Part shown: in pieces, positions 17,161 to 26,739 of the stretch | How positions within the stretch are numbered: position 1 is the first letter of the stretch | Layout of the letters: each line of letters opens with the position of its first letter | Source of the DNA: Acidobacteriota bacterium | GTDB taxonomy: Bacteria > Acidobacteriota > JAAYUB01 | Assembly (NCBI GenBank): GCA_016935015.1 | Contig: JAFGRT010000057.1 | Coordinates: forward strand, 1 to 43,546 | DNA: 43,546 nt | Reading direction: 5' to 3' | Program-made: the position numbers and the translations under genes | The notes under the pieces: generated by a model | The model's database searches: none | Seen by the model: the letters and a program-made list of their open reading frames with translations, nothing else | What the model was told of the DNA's origin: nothing

Positions 17161-18573
17161 CTATGCCTCCTTTTTCAGACGGTCCAGAACCAGCTGACCG
17201 ACTTCGTGGATATTCCCGGCGCCGAAGGTGATGATCATGTCACCCGGAGCGGCCCGGTCGGTGATTTGAGCGGCCAGACGATGAAAATCCGGCTCGAAAT
17301 ATACCTGTTTGTGCCCATGGGCGCGGATGGACTGATACAGTCCCTCGCCGGTGATATCGGCCCGCGGTTTTTCGCCGGCCGGGTAGATCTCGGTGCAAAA
17401 CAGCAGATCGGCGTTGAAAAAGGCCGTGGAGAACTGCTCCCACAACGACTGTACGCGGCTATAGCGATGAGGCTGGAAAACGGCCACGACACGGCGCGGG
17501 GACAGGGCGCGGGCCGCCTCGAGGGTGACCCGGATCTCCGTGGGATGATGGCCGTAATCGTCGATAACGCGAACACCGCCCACTTCACCCAGCAGCTGAA
17601 AACGCCGGTCCACGCCTTCATAGGCCTGGAGCCCCGCCTGAATCTGCGGCACCGGCAGCGAGAGCTCCAGTCCCGTGGCGATGGCCGACAGGGAATTCAG
17701 GATGTTGTAGGTGCCGGGGACCTGCAAATGGAACTCACCCAGGTCCCGGTTCTGGTAGATGGCCCGGAAGTGGCTGCCGCCGCCTTCCTGGGCGAGGATT
17801 TCGGCGGTGAGGTCGGCGCTCTTGGAAAAACCGTAGGTGATATAGCGGCGCTCAATGCGTGGAATGACGGACTGGACATTGGCATCGTCCAGGCAAAGAA
17901 TGGCCAGTCCATAGAACGGAATGCGATTGATATAGTCAAGAAAGGTCTGCTTGAGATCATCCATGGTCCCGTAAAAATCCATGTGTTCGGCATCGATGTT
18001 GGTGATGACGGCGATGGTGGGGAACAACTTCAGAAAGGAACCGTCACTTTCGTCGGCTTCCGCCACCAGCAAGGGGCCTTGACCCAACCGGGCGTTGCTG
18101 CCGAAGATGTTCAGGCGGCCGCCGATGACGATGGTGGGATCCAGTCCGCAGTGATGCAGCAGCACGGAGATCATGGATGTCGTGGTGGTTTTGCCGTGGG
18201 AACCGGCGACGGTGACGGCATACTTCAACCGCATCAGCTCGCCCAGCATTTCGGCCCGCCGGATGACGGGGATCTGCAACTGGTGCGCCCGCTCCACTTC
18301 GATGTTGTCCCGGGTGATGGCCGATGAGACGACCACCACATCGGCGTTGGCCACATTCTCGGCGGAATGCCGTGCGACGAACCGGCAGCCGAGAGATTGC
18401 AGGCGCGTGGTGGTGTGCGACGTGCGGATATCGGAGCCGGATACCTCAAATCCCAGGTTCAGCAGCACTTCGGCGATGCCGCTCATGCCGATGCCGCCGA
18501 TGCCGACGAAGTGTACCCGGCGCATCTTGCCGAACATGCCGTCGCTCCAGTGGGTGGTGTCGGGGGATCTCAT
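17161..18573 (-). CDS. murC: UDP-N-acetylmuramate-L-alanine ligase MurC
   Basis: A 470-residue Mur ligase that adds L-alanine to UDP-MurNAc with ATP, the first peptide step of peptidoglycan synthesis. The N-terminal Rossmann domain reads HFVGIGGIGMSGIAEVL, the central ATPase loop is GSHGKTTTTSMI, and DDYGHHPTEI is the MurC-specific stretch in the C-terminal domain. It overlaps ftsW by 4 bases, where many bacteria have murG between the two. It is followed directly by ftsQ, where murB or ddl often sits. Confidence 0.97.
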   Translation of the reverse strand: MRSPDTTHWSDGMFGKMRRVHFVGIGGIGMSGIAEVLLNLGFEVSGSDIRTSHTTTRLQSLGCRFVARHSAENVANADVVVVSSAITRDNIEVERAHQLQIPVIRRAEMLGELMRLKYAVTVAGSHGKTTTTSMISVLLHHCGLDPTIVIGGRLNIFGSNARLGQGPLLVAEADESDGSFLKLFPTIAVITNIDAEHMDFYGTMDDLKQTFLDYINRIPFYGLAILCLDDANVQSVIPRIERRYITYGFSKSADLTAEILAQEGGGSHFRAIYQNRDLGEFHLQVPGTYNILNSLSAIATGLELSLPVPQIQAGLQAYEGVDRRFQLLGEVGGVRVIDDYGHHPTEIRVTLEAARALSPRRVVAVFQPHRYSRVQSLWEQFSTAFFNADLLFCTEIYPAGEKPRADITGEGLYQSIRAHGHKQVYFEPDFHRLAAQITDRAAPGDMIITFGAGNIHEVGQLVLDRLKKEA

Positions 18574-19670
18574 TCCGGCACCTCCCGCGATATATTGAGC
18601 ACCAGGCCGACAGCCAGCAGGCTGATGAGCAATGACGTGCCTCCCATGCTGATGAAGGGGAGGGGAATCCCCTTGGTCGGCAGCAGATGGATGACCATAC
18701 TGCTATTGATGAGCACTTCCAGCAGGATGAGACTGATGGCGCCGGCGCCCAGCACCTGGTTGAAGGGATGGGGGCTCTTCAGGGAAAGCCGCATGCCGCG
18801 CAGGAAGAGGTAGCCGAAGAGCACGGCCAGGATGATGCAGCCCAAAAATCCGGCTTCTTCGGCGACGACGGCGTAGATGAAATCCGTATGGGGCTCGGGC
18901 AGGAAGAAGAGTTTCTGCGTGCTCTCGCCCAGACCCAGACCCCAGAAACCGCTGTGACCGATGGCAATGAGGGACTGCTTGATCTGGTAGCCTTTGCCCA
19001 GGGGGTCGGCCGCGGCGTTGGCAAAGGTCTTGATACGTTCCAGCATGTAAGGCGACAGCAGGATTACCCCGATGACGGCCGGAATGACCATCAGGCCCAG
19101 GGCGATCATCTGTCGCAGCGGGAAACCGGCGAAAAAGAGCATGATCACGGTGATGGCCAGCAGGATCATGGCGTTGCCCAGGTCGGGTTCGCGGACGATC
19201 AGGGCCATCATCGGGCCGATGACCAGGCCGACCCGGACCAGGTGGCGCCAGGGTCTGTCGGACAGATCGGGGAAGCGGGCACAATACCAGGCCACAAATA
19301 TGATGACGGTCAGCTTGGCCAATTCCGACGGCTGGAAGGAGACGCCGGCCATGTGAATCCAGCGGCGGGTGCCGTTGATGGGCGTCTGGGTGAACACCAG
19401 TAATAATAATCCAGCGGTCAGGATGATGAGGCCGTAGACCACCCATTTCTGTTGCAGCAGGCGCAGGGAGACTTGGGTGGAGGCGAAGAAGATGAAAAAG
19501 CCGATGCCCGTCCACATGAGCTGTCGATAAAACAGGAAATGGGGCTGGCCGAACCGCCCCAGGCTGATGGGCAGGGAGGCGTTGAAGATCATCACCAGGC
19601 CGAAACCCACCAGGAAGAGGGTGGCGATGAACAATCCGCGATCGATATTCCAATCCTGTTTGATCAACAT
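18570..19670 (-). CDS. ftsW: peptidoglycan glycosyltransferase FtsW
   Basis: A 366-residue polytopic SEDS-family protein with about ten membrane helices. Family hallmarks are QPSELAKL, EPHTDFIYAVVAEE (containing the catalytic Asp) and KGIPLPFISMGGTSLL. With FtsI it polymerises septal glycan from lipid II. It overlaps murD upstream by 7 bases and murC downstream by 4, so the three genes are tightly coupled. Position in the cluster supports FtsW rather than RodA. Confidence 0.95.
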   Translation of the reverse strand: MLIKQDWNIDRGLFIATLFLVGFGLVMIFNASLPISLGRFGQPHFLFYRQLMWTGIGFFIFFASTQVSLRLLQQKWVVYGLIILTAGLLLLVFTQTPINGTRRWIHMAGVSFQPSELAKLTVIIFVAWYCARFPDLSDRPWRHLVRVGLVIGPMMALIVREPDLGNAMILLAITVIMLFFAGFPLRQMIALGLMVIPAVIGVILLSPYMLERIKTFANAAADPLGKGYQIKQSLIAIGHSGFWGLGLGESTQKLFFLPEPHTDFIYAVVAEEAGFLGCIILAVLFGYLFLRGMRLSLKSPHPFNQVLGAGAISLILLEVLINSSMVIHLLPTKGIPLPFISMGGTSLLISLLAVGLVLNISREVPE

Positions 19671-21067
19671 CGGTGTTTTTCCTTCTGCAGCGCCAGGACC
19701 GCCTGGCGAAACACCTCGCCGCGATGCTCGAAATCATCGAACATGTCGAAGCTGGCACAAGCCGGCGACAGGAGGACCACATCCCCGGCGGCGGACAACT
19801 CCAGGCCACGACGCACCACTTCATCGAAATCGCGGCAATGCGTCAGAGGCGCGGTTCCGGCCAGGGCCCGCTCGATGAGGGGCGCGGCCTCACCCACCAG
19901 CAGCATGTGGCGGACATGCGCCTGAATCGTTTCCCGCAACGAACTGAAATCGGATCCCTTGTCCTTGCCGCCCAGGATCAGGACCACGGGCTGCCCGTAC
20001 GATTCCAGCGCCAGGCGCGTGGAATCGATGTTGGTGGCCTTGGAGTCGTTGACGAACAGCCGCCCGTCGATTTCCGCCACCGTCTCCAAGCGATGGGCCA
20101 GTCCGCGGAACGAAACGATTCCCTGACGAATCTCCACGGTGTTCAATCCACAGAGTCGGGCGGCCAGAGCGGCGGCCAGGCAATTTTCCAGATTGTGGCG
20201 GCCGGGCAACGGCAGTTCGGCCCGCGCCATGAGGGACAGGGACTCATCGTCCAGCCGCAGCCAGAGTCGGTCGTCCACCAGGCCGGCCCCGGGGATGTCC
20301 GCGGGGGACGGCCGCCGCGTCGAGTCGAACCAGAGCACGCGGCAGGTCAGGATGGGGGCCTGGCTGACCAGCCACGGATCCCGGGCGTTGAGTACGGCAA
20401 AATCCGAGGCGGAACAATTTTTAAACAAGGCCCACTTGGCGCGGGCGTATTCGTCGACGGAATGATAACGGTCCAGATGATCGGGGGTGATATTGAGAAT
20501 CAGGCCGATGTGCGGCCGGAACGTGTCGATAGTTTCCAGCTGGAAGCTCGATAGCTCCGTGACGTACGTCGTTGTCGGCGTATCTCCGGGGATGAATTCA
20601 CACAATGCCCGGCCGATGTTGCCGGCGGCGTGGGCCGGCCGCCCGGCCTGCTGCAGGATATGGGCCAACAATGCGGTGGTGGTGCTCTTGCCGTTGGAAC
20701 CGGTGATACCGATCATGGTGCCGTGGAGATGCCGGGCGGCCAGTTCCACTTCGCTCCAGACAGGAATCGCACGCCGGCGGGCCGCCTGCACAAAGGGGAT
20801 CCGTTCGGGGACGCCCGGGCTGAGGATGACGGCAGCGGCACCGTCCAGCAGGGAAACAGGGTGCCGGCCGAAGACCGTCTCCAGCGAACCGCCTGCATTG
20901 CCGGCCGTCCGGAGCAGGGCCGCCAGCACCGCGTCAAAATCGGTGGCGGGACGGATATCCGTCACCCGGACGATGTGTCCCTCGCCCAGCAGGACCTGCG
21001 CCGCCGCCTGGCCACTGCGGGCCAGTCCCAGCACCACATAGATCTGCCTGTCCGTGGACCGGCTCAT
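19664..21067 (-). CDS. murD: UDP-N-acetylmuramoyl-L-alanine-D-glutamate ligase MurD
   Basis: A 467-residue Mur ligase that adds D-glutamate. It has the N-terminal UDP-binding domain (YVVLGLARSGQAAA), the ATP loop GITGSNGKSTTT, and NDSKATN in the C-terminal domain, a MurD hallmark. It overlaps murE by 4 bases. In the usual cluster murF and mraY lie between murE and murD; here they are absent without any residual gap. Confidence 0.97.
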   Translation of the reverse strand: MSRSTDRQIYVVLGLARSGQAAAQVLLGEGHIVRVTDIRPATDFDAVLAALLRTAGNAGGSLETVFGRHPVSLLDGAAAVILSPGVPERIPFVQAARRRAIPVWSEVELAARHLHGTMIGITGSNGKSTTTALLAHILQQAGRPAHAAGNIGRALCEFIPGDTPTTTYVTELSSFQLETIDTFRPHIGLILNITPDHLDRYHSVDEYARAKWALFKNCSASDFAVLNARDPWLVSQAPILTCRVLWFDSTRRPSPADIPGAGLVDDRLWLRLDDESLSLMARAELPLPGRHNLENCLAAALAARLCGLNTVEIRQGIVSFRGLAHRLETVAEIDGRLFVNDSKATNIDSTRLALESYGQPVVLILGGKDKGSDFSSLRETIQAHVRHMLLVGEAAPLIERALAGTAPLTHCRDFDEVVRRGLELSAAGDVVLLSPACASFDMFDDFEHRGEVFRQAVLALQKEKHRC

Positions 21068-22542
21068 GATGCACTCTCCCGTCTCCGCCGCAACTCCGCC
21101 AGGGCTACCTCGCGATCCACAAAGGGGAGGATCCGGGGGCCAATGATCTGCCCGGTCTCGTGTCCCTTGCCGGCCAGCAGCACCGTATCGCCCGCCTCGG
21201 CCAGCCCGATGGCCCGGGCGATGGCGGCGCGGCGGTCCGTCAGCCGGATGTAGTCGTCACGGATTTCCCGGATGCCGGGGATGATCTCGTCGATGATGGC
21301 CTCGGGATCTTCGGACCGGGGATTGTCGCTGGTGACGATCACCATGTCGGCCAGTTCGGCCACGATACGGCCCATCCGCGGCCGCTTCGTCCGGTCACGG
21401 TCGCCGCCGCAGCCGAAGACCACGATCAGTCGTCCCGGAGTGATTTGCCGCAGGATCTGGCAGGCGTTGCGCAACGCGTCTTCGGTGTGGGCGTAGTCCA
21501 CCAACACCCGGAAATCCTGGCCGCTGTTCACTTCTTCCATCCGACCCGGAATGGGGGCTACCTCGGCCAAAGCCTCGAGGACGGCGCCGGCCGGAATGCC
21601 GTACAAAAGCCCGCAGACAAAGGCTTGGGCCACGTTGTGCACGTTGCCCATGCCCGTCAGCGGCGCGGCCAGCCGGTAGGCCGTGCCCTCGTGATGCAGG
21701 GTGAAACGAAGACCCGCGGTATCGAACGCCGGTTCGCCGATGCGGAAGGAAGCGCCGGCCCGACGGCCGGTGGAATGTTTCTCGCCGGGAAAATCGTCGA
21801 ACAGGGCGGCACCATGGTCGTCGTCCACGTTGACGATGATTCGCTGCGGCAGGGGACCGTTCCGCCCGTCAAACAGCCGGCATTTGGCGTCCCAGTAGTG
21901 GTCCAGCGAGCCGTAATAGTCCAGGTGATCCTGGGTAAAGTTGGTCAAGATCACCGTGTCGAAGGCCGCGCCGTACACCCGCTGCAGGGTCAGGGCGTGG
22001 GCCGACACTTCCATGACCAGGTGCGTGGCGCCGGCGGCGATGACGTCGTCGGCGAAAGCGGCCAGATCCGGCGCTTCGGGGGTGGTGCGCTGGGCCGGAA
22101 CATCACGGCCGGCATGGCGGTAGGAGATGGTGCCCATCACCGCCGGACTGCCACCGCCCTTGGTCAGGATCGCTTCCAGCAGGTAGGTCAGGGTGGTTTT
22201 GCCGTTGGTGCCGGTGATGCCGATGTAAGGAACGCGGAGGTCCGGGCGCCGGTAGAGTTCCAGCGCCAGGACCCCCATCGCCTGACGGATGTTCGTCACC
22301 TGGACCCAGTTCAGATTCCTGAAAGAAACAGAAGGGGGCTGTTCGGAAATAACTGTGTTCGCGCCCCCTTCTTGTGCTGAGGGGATAAATTCGTGTCCAT
22401 CAAATTTTTCGCCCCGGACTGCGGCAAAGAGGAAGTCCCGGCCGACCTTGCGCGAATCGCAGGCGATCCCGCGAACGTTGGCGTCCAGGTTGCCGGTAAT
22501 GGAAATGACTTCCAGATGTTCAAGAACATCCCGCAGTAACAT
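21064..22542 (-). CDS. murE: UDP-MurNAc-tripeptide synthetase MurE, meso-DAP type
   Basis: A 492-residue Mur ligase that adds the third residue of the stem peptide. The ATP loop is GITGTNGKTTLTYLL. The DNPRSEDP motif contains the Arg typical of meso-diaminopimelate-adding enzymes, as opposed to the lysine-adding ones, so the cell wall is probably of the DAP type. The gene starts 54 bases after ftsI. Its stop overlaps the murD start by 4 bases. Confidence 0.97.
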   Translation of the reverse strand: MLLRDVLEHLEVISITGNLDANVRGIACDSRKVGRDFLFAAVRGEKFDGHEFIPSAQEGGANTVISEQPPSVSFRNLNWVQVTNIRQAMGVLALELYRRPDLRVPYIGITGTNGKTTLTYLLEAILTKGGGSPAVMGTISYRHAGRDVPAQRTTPEAPDLAAFADDVIAAGATHLVMEVSAHALTLQRVYGAAFDTVILTNFTQDHLDYYGSLDHYWDAKCRLFDGRNGPLPQRIIVNVDDDHGAALFDDFPGEKHSTGRRAGASFRIGEPAFDTAGLRFTLHHEGTAYRLAAPLTGMGNVHNVAQAFVCGLLYGIPAGAVLEALAEVAPIPGRMEEVNSGQDFRVLVDYAHTEDALRNACQILRQITPGRLIVVFGCGGDRDRTKRPRMGRIVAELADMVIVTSDNPRSEDPEAIIDEIIPGIREIRDDYIRLTDRRAAIARAIGLAEAGDTVLLAGKGHETGQIIGPRILPFVDREVALAELRRRRESAS

Positions 22543-22596
22543 AGGTGTATCCCTTCAGCACTTCAATAACGGACGGTTGCGCCGTCCGCGTATCCC

Positions 22597-24732
22597 TTAG
22601 CGCCTCTCGGCGCGATCTTTTTCCGTTTCCGTCGATATGGTGCCGTGGTTGCGGGTGAGGCGTTCCCGCGGTATGCTGAATATCTCGATTCCCAGCAGCT
22701 GGGAAATTTTTTCCGTATCGTTGGAAAACCAGACACTGCATCGGGTATTGGGGTTGATCCGCACGCCGGCCGGCGGTATCTGCTCCACGGCGATGCCGGA
22801 GCCGCTGGGATTCAACAGCAGCCCCATCCGGGCGCACTCCTTGATGACATGGCGCAGGCTCTTGCCGCTGAAGTCCGGCATGAGGAAGGAATCCTCGGGG
22901 ATCAGAGCGATGACCGTCTCCCGAGGGCCCGACATCCCGTCGAGCAGGAAATCATCCAGCGGTGCGACGGAGGCGCGGCTCGCGGTGGGCGCCGGGACGC
23001 CGGCCGGCGGTTTCTGCTGGGCCAGCTCGGGCGGGGCTGTGGTTTCCGTGGGTTCGATCCGGCGCAGCAGGAAGATTTCCTGGGCCAAATGGTGAAAAAC
23101 CGGCGCGGCGACCTCGCCGCCGTGATACAGCGGCCGGGGCGCCTCGATGATGATGCCGGCGACGAAAGCGGGATTGTCCGCCGGCGCGAAGCCGATAAAT
23201 GAGGCCGTGAAGTCCGTGGGGGAGTATGTTTTCAATTGGGGATCAAAGATCTGGCCTGTGCCGGTTTTGCCGGCGACCCGGTAGCCGGGTACGGCCGCAC
23301 GGCGGCCCGTCCCTGCTTCCACGGTCCGGACCAGTGCGTTGCGGATCAGGCCGGCGGTGCGAGCCGAGAGGATGCGCACCCGCTCCGGGCTCATTTCACG
23401 CACCAGGTTCCCCTGATCATCCAGAATCCGGTTCACTACCATGGGGCGAACGAGAAAGCCGCCGTTGGCGATGACGCCCATTGCCCGTACGATTTGCAGG
23501 GCATTCACCCCGATCTCCTGGCCCATGGAGATGGCCCCGATGGAAATACCGCTCCAACGGGAAGCCGGCTCCAGGCGGCCGGTGATCTCCGCCGGCAGGT
23601 CCACCCCGGTCTTGTCGCCGAAACCGAACATGCGAATGTGTCGATACAGGCTCTCCTCTCCCATGCGCAGGCCGAGCTTGATGGCCCCCACATCGGAGGA
23701 GTTGGCCAGGATATCGGCAAAGGCCAAGTCGCCGAATGGCTTGTGATCGCGAATGATATGGCCCGACAGGGAGATATAACCGTTACCGCAGAAAATAATT
23801 TCATCGGGTGAAGCCAGGTTTTCCTCCAGAACGCCGCTGCAGGTGATGATCTTGAAGGTAGATCCTGGTTCGAAGTACTGTTCCAGGGCCCAGTTGCGCA
23901 GGCTGGCCTGCGAGCTGCGCTGCAGGTTATTGGGATCGAAATCGGGCCAAACCGCCAGGGCCAGAATCTGGCCCGAATCCGGTTCCATGACGACGATCAT
24001 CCCTCGGCGGGCCTGATTATCCGTCACGACGCGGAGCAGTTCGCGCTCGGCGATATGCTGGATCTGGTTGTCGATATTGAGGATCAGGGTCTGTCCCGGT
24101 TCGGAGGCGGTGATGACCTGGGTGGTCAAGATCTTGCTGAGGCCGTCTTTCTGCAGAAAGAGTTGGCCTTGACTTCCGCTCAGGGCATGGTTGTACTGTT
24201 TCTCCAGCCCCTCCAGGCCGACCTCCAGACCGTTCCGGTAGGTGATGGCCCCCAGGACATGGGCCCCCAGCCGGCCTTTGGGATAGATTCGCTTGTTCTC
24301 ATCCAGGAAACCCACACCGGCCAGGTTCATCTGCTTCAGCGGCCGGGTGACGTCGGCGGGTACATATTTCCGAATATAGCGGAATTTAAGTTCCCCCTCC
24401 ATTTTTTGCAGGATCTGGTCCGTATCCATTTTCAGGGCGGCGGCCAGGGCGGCCGCGGTGGCGGCCTTGTCCGTGATGTTGGGGGTGTAGATGAACACGG
24501 ATTCCAGCGGCACGCTAACGGCCAGCGGCTCCAGGGAACGGTCCAGGATCCGGCCGCGGGAGGCCGGCACCTGGATGAGGTCATCTTTCTGCATCCGGGC
24601 CAGCTCGCGGTAACTATCGGTTTCGAATACCTTAATATAGAAGACACGGCCCAGGATGACCAGTTGCCATAAAAGCACCACGGCCATGAAAATCAGCACC
24701 CGGTTGCGATGCAGGGGCGTCCGTGAAATCAA
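22597..24732 (-). CDS. ftsI: division transpeptidase FtsI (class B PBP) with a PASTA domain
   Basis: A 711-residue class B penicillin-binding protein. An N-terminal membrane helix (about 11-31) is followed by the dimerisation region and the transpeptidase domain. The latter has nucleophile Ser291 in STFK, SSD at 345-347 in place of the usual SxN, and KTG at 489-491. The Asn to Asp change in the second motif is unusual. A C-terminal tail from about residue 625 contains one PASTA-like repeat (FLMPDFSGKSLRHVI onward), which in other bacteria binds glycan or beta-lactams. It starts 3 bases after ftsL. With FtsW it makes septal peptidoglycan. Confidence 0.95.
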   Translation of the reverse strand: MISRTPLHRNRVLIFMAVVLLWQLVILGRVFYIKVFETDSYRELARMQKDDLIQVPASRGRILDRSLEPLAVSVPLESVFIYTPNITDKAATAAALAAALKMDTDQILQKMEGELKFRYIRKYVPADVTRPLKQMNLAGVGFLDENKRIYPKGRLGAHVLGAITYRNGLEVGLEGLEKQYNHALSGSQGQLFLQKDGLSKILTTQVITASEPGQTLILNIDNQIQHIAERELLRVVTDNQARRGMIVVMEPDSGQILALAVWPDFDPNNLQRSSQASLRNWALEQYFEPGSTFKIITCSGVLEENLASPDEIIFCGNGYISLSGHIIRDHKPFGDLAFADILANSSDVGAIKLGLRMGEESLYRHIRMFGFGDKTGVDLPAEITGRLEPASRWSGISIGAISMGQEIGVNALQIVRAMGVIANGGFLVRPMVVNRILDDQGNLVREMSPERVRILSARTAGLIRNALVRTVEAGTGRRAAVPGYRVAGKTGTGQIFDPQLKTYSPTDFTASFIGFAPADNPAFVAGIIIEAPRPLYHGGEVAAPVFHHLAQEIFLLRRIEPTETTAPPELAQQKPPAGVPAPTASRASVAPLDDFLLDGMSGPRETVIALIPEDSFLMPDFSGKSLRHVIKECARMGLLLNPSGSGIAVEQIPPAGVRINPNTRCSVWFSNDTEKISQLLGIEIFSIPRERLTRNHGTISTETEKDRAERR

Positions 24733-24735
24733 CGA

Positions 24736-25128
24736 CTATCCTCCGTTGGGCGGGGCAGGATCCTTCTTTACCGCCACCATGCGGGTGGTTCGGGTCGCCG
24801 AATGGAGAAAGCGGATCTTCTCCATCTCCACCTGGAGCAGGCCCATTCGTTCGGCCTCCTGTTCCAGGCGGGCGAGGGAAGTCAGCTCCGCTTCACGCGT
24901 TTGCAGGAAGGCCCGTTCCTGTTCCAGCTGGCGCAGGGTCTTCTTGGCCAGCTCAATGCTGTAATCCACCTGACGGATCTGATTGGGAATGTAGATGTAG
25001 CCGATGACAATCAGGGAAACGAGCAAAATCCCCGCGGCGAACAGAAATATGTCGCGGGAACTGCCGTCCCGGTTCGTTTTGCGGATGGGAAAATTGACGA
25101 TTTCCCTGTCGTAAAAGTGACCAACCAT
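24736..25128 (-). CDS. ftsL: cell division protein FtsL-like
   Basis: A 130-residue bitopic protein with a single membrane helix (about residues 28-47) followed by a coiled-coil heptad region (about 50-95). This is the architecture of FtsL/DivIC proteins. Sequence conservation in this family is low, so the call rests on size, topology and its position between rsmH and ftsI, which is the standard ftsL locus. It ends 3 bases before ftsI begins. Confidence 0.88.
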   Translation of the reverse strand: MVGHFYDREIVNFPIRKTNRDGSSRDIFLFAAGILLVSLIVIGYIYIPNQIRQVDYSIELAKKTLRQLEQERAFLQTREAELTSLARLEQEAERMGLLQVEMEKIRFLHSATRTTRMVAVKKDPAPPNGG

Positions 25129-25226
25129 TTAAATCCCCGATAAAAACTCAGCCGTTCTGTCCGGCCGATATGCTCAACTTCCGGCCGGCGGTCGGGCGAA
25201 GAGAACAGCGCCTCGCCGGTGTCGCC

Positions 25227-26171
25227 CTACCGTTTTTCAACCGCCCGCATCTTGGCACTGCGCGAACGGGGATTGGCGGCCTGCTCTTTCGGACCCGGCG
25301 TGATCGGACGGGTGGTCAGCAGGTGTACCTGTTCGCGGCGGGGGCATTCGCACAGCTCAACCGGTTTGTGACAAATGCAGCGTCCCGCCAAGCGGGCAAA
25401 GGCTCGTTTCACGATGCGGTCTTCCAGTGAATGAAAGCTGATGATCACCATCCGGCCGCCCGAAACCAGGCTGGGCAGGATGTTTTCGATGAAATCGCCC
25501 AGGCCTCCCAGCTCGTCGTTCACAGCGATCCGGAGCGCCTGGAACGTCCGGGTGGCGGGATGGATTTTCCCCGGGCGGTGGCCCAGGATTTCCCGCACCA
25601 GCGCAGACAGCTCCGCCGTGGTCTGAATTCGTTTGCGCGCCCGTTGCCGGACGATGGCGCGGGCGATGGTCCGCGAGCGCCTCTCTTCGCCGAAGCGGTA
25701 GAGAAGATCGGCCAGTTCGGTTTCGGGCAGGCTGTTCACCAAGTCCGCCGCCGTGGTTTTCTGCTGCCGGTCCATGCGCATGTCCAGCGGGCCCTCGTGC
25801 TGGAAGGAAAATCCGCGCTGCGGCTCGGCCAGTTGGAAGGAGGAGACGCCGAGATCCAGCAGCAGTCCGTGGATATGGGAAACACCCAGGCGGTTCAGCA
25901 CCAGGGGCAGGTTCTTGAAATTTTCCCGGAAACAGTCCACCCGGCAGTCGCTGCCGGCCAGACGCTGTCGGGCCGACGTCAGGGCGGACTCGTCGCGGTC
26001 GATGGCGATGAGCCGCCCCCGGACGGAGAGATGGGCGGCGATCAACGCGGCGTGGCCGCCCAGCCCGACGGTACCGTCCACATAGACACCGTCCGGGTGC
26101 GTCAGCAGCGTGGTGACCGCCTCCGTGGCCAGCACACTGACATGTTCGGGCTGCGCGCTCGTTCCGTTCAT
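25227..26171 (-). CDS. rsmH: 16S rRNA m4C1402 methyltransferase RsmH (MraW)
   Basis: A 314-residue SAM-dependent methyltransferase that modifies C1402 in the decoding centre of 16S rRNA. It contains YVDGTVGLGGHA (SAM loop), LLDLGVSSFQLAEPQRGFSF and VVISFHSLEDRIVK-like stretches (here MVIISFHSLEDRIVK). The open frame extends upstream to 26216, overlapping mraZ, but I chose the ATG at 26171. GAGG lies five bases before it and the protein then begins close to the conserved HVSVL, giving the family length. Confidence 0.95.
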   Translation of the reverse strand: MNGTSAQPEHVSVLATEAVTTLLTHPDGVYVDGTVGLGGHAALIAAHLSVRGRLIAIDRDESALTSARQRLAGSDCRVDCFRENFKNLPLVLNRLGVSHIHGLLLDLGVSSFQLAEPQRGFSFQHEGPLDMRMDRQQKTTAADLVNSLPETELADLLYRFGEERRSRTIARAIVRQRARKRIQTTAELSALVREILGHRPGKIHPATRTFQALRIAVNDELGGLGDFIENILPSLVSGGRMVIISFHSLEDRIVKRAFARLAGRCICHKPVELCECPRREQVHLLTTRPITPGPKEQAANPRSRSAKMRAVEKR

Positions 26172-26203
26172 GGATGCCTCGACCATCGCCCGCTCGTTCA
26201 TGA

Positions 26204-26644
26204 CTAAAACCCGCATTCCCGTAACGCCGCAAACGTGGCTTCGTCCAATGGATGTTCATCCACATAGGTTTCCATATGCTGGGCATTCATCACCTGCAGG
26301 GTATGCAGGTTCGAGATGACGGCCACATCTTCTTCCAGATCCGCGCGTTGGCGGATATGCGGTGGAATGGCCACCCGGCCCTGATCGTCCACGGTTTTGG
26401 CGGCGCCGAAAAAGTTCGCGATGGTGAGAAAGCGGTGCTTGGCTTCCACGGAATCCGGCATTTGCAGGAGCTTCTGTTCCTTGGCTTTCCAGATCTCCAG
26501 GGGGTAGATGGTCAGTTGCCGGTCGCGGATCACGGTCATGAAAACCTCCGGACCATATTCGGCGAACAGCGTCTGGCGATGCTGGGCCGGGATCTTGAGT
26601 CTCCCTTTGTTGTCAATTTTGGCTTGATCTCCACCGCGAAACAT
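26204..26644 (-). CDS. mraZ: transcriptional regulator MraZ
   Basis: A 146-residue protein with two SpoVT/AbrB-type half-domains, each carrying the DxxGR signature (DNKGRLKIP and DDQGRVAIP). MraZ forms ring oligomers and binds direct repeats upstream of the dcw operon, repressing (E. coli) or activating (mollicutes) it. Such repeats are present upstream here. The ATG has no good ribosome site (TTTTAAG directly before it), which may keep expression low. Confidence 0.96.
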   Translation of the reverse strand: MFRGGDQAKIDNKGRLKIPAQHRQTLFAEYGPEVFMTVIRDRQLTIYPLEIWKAKEQKLLQMPDSVEAKHRFLTIANFFGAAKTVDDQGRVAIPPHIRQRADLEEDVAVISNLHTLQVMNAQHMETYVDEHPLDEATFAALRECGF

Positions 26645-26699
26645 CTTAAAATAAACCGCTTGTTGGATTGAATAAAAAATCCCTGTTTTGGGGTTTAGT

Positions 26700-26739
26700 G
26701 CTCCACTTCAGTCCACTTTGAACAACTTTAGTCCACTTT
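26700..26739 (-). promoter_or_regulatory. MraZ box: four direct 10-base repeats
   Basis: On the minus strand four adjacent decamers begin AAAGTGGACT, AAAGTTGTTC, AAAGTGGACT and GAAGTGGAGC. The AAAGTG core recurs at exactly 10-base intervals, matching the known MraZ-binding arrangement. The first repeat overlaps the -10 element, so bound MraZ should block RNA polymerase. Confidence 0.78.

Noticed and set aside
16957-18327. A 456-codon plus-strand open frame over ftsQ and murC
   Set aside because: Antisense shadow of two conserved dcw genes.
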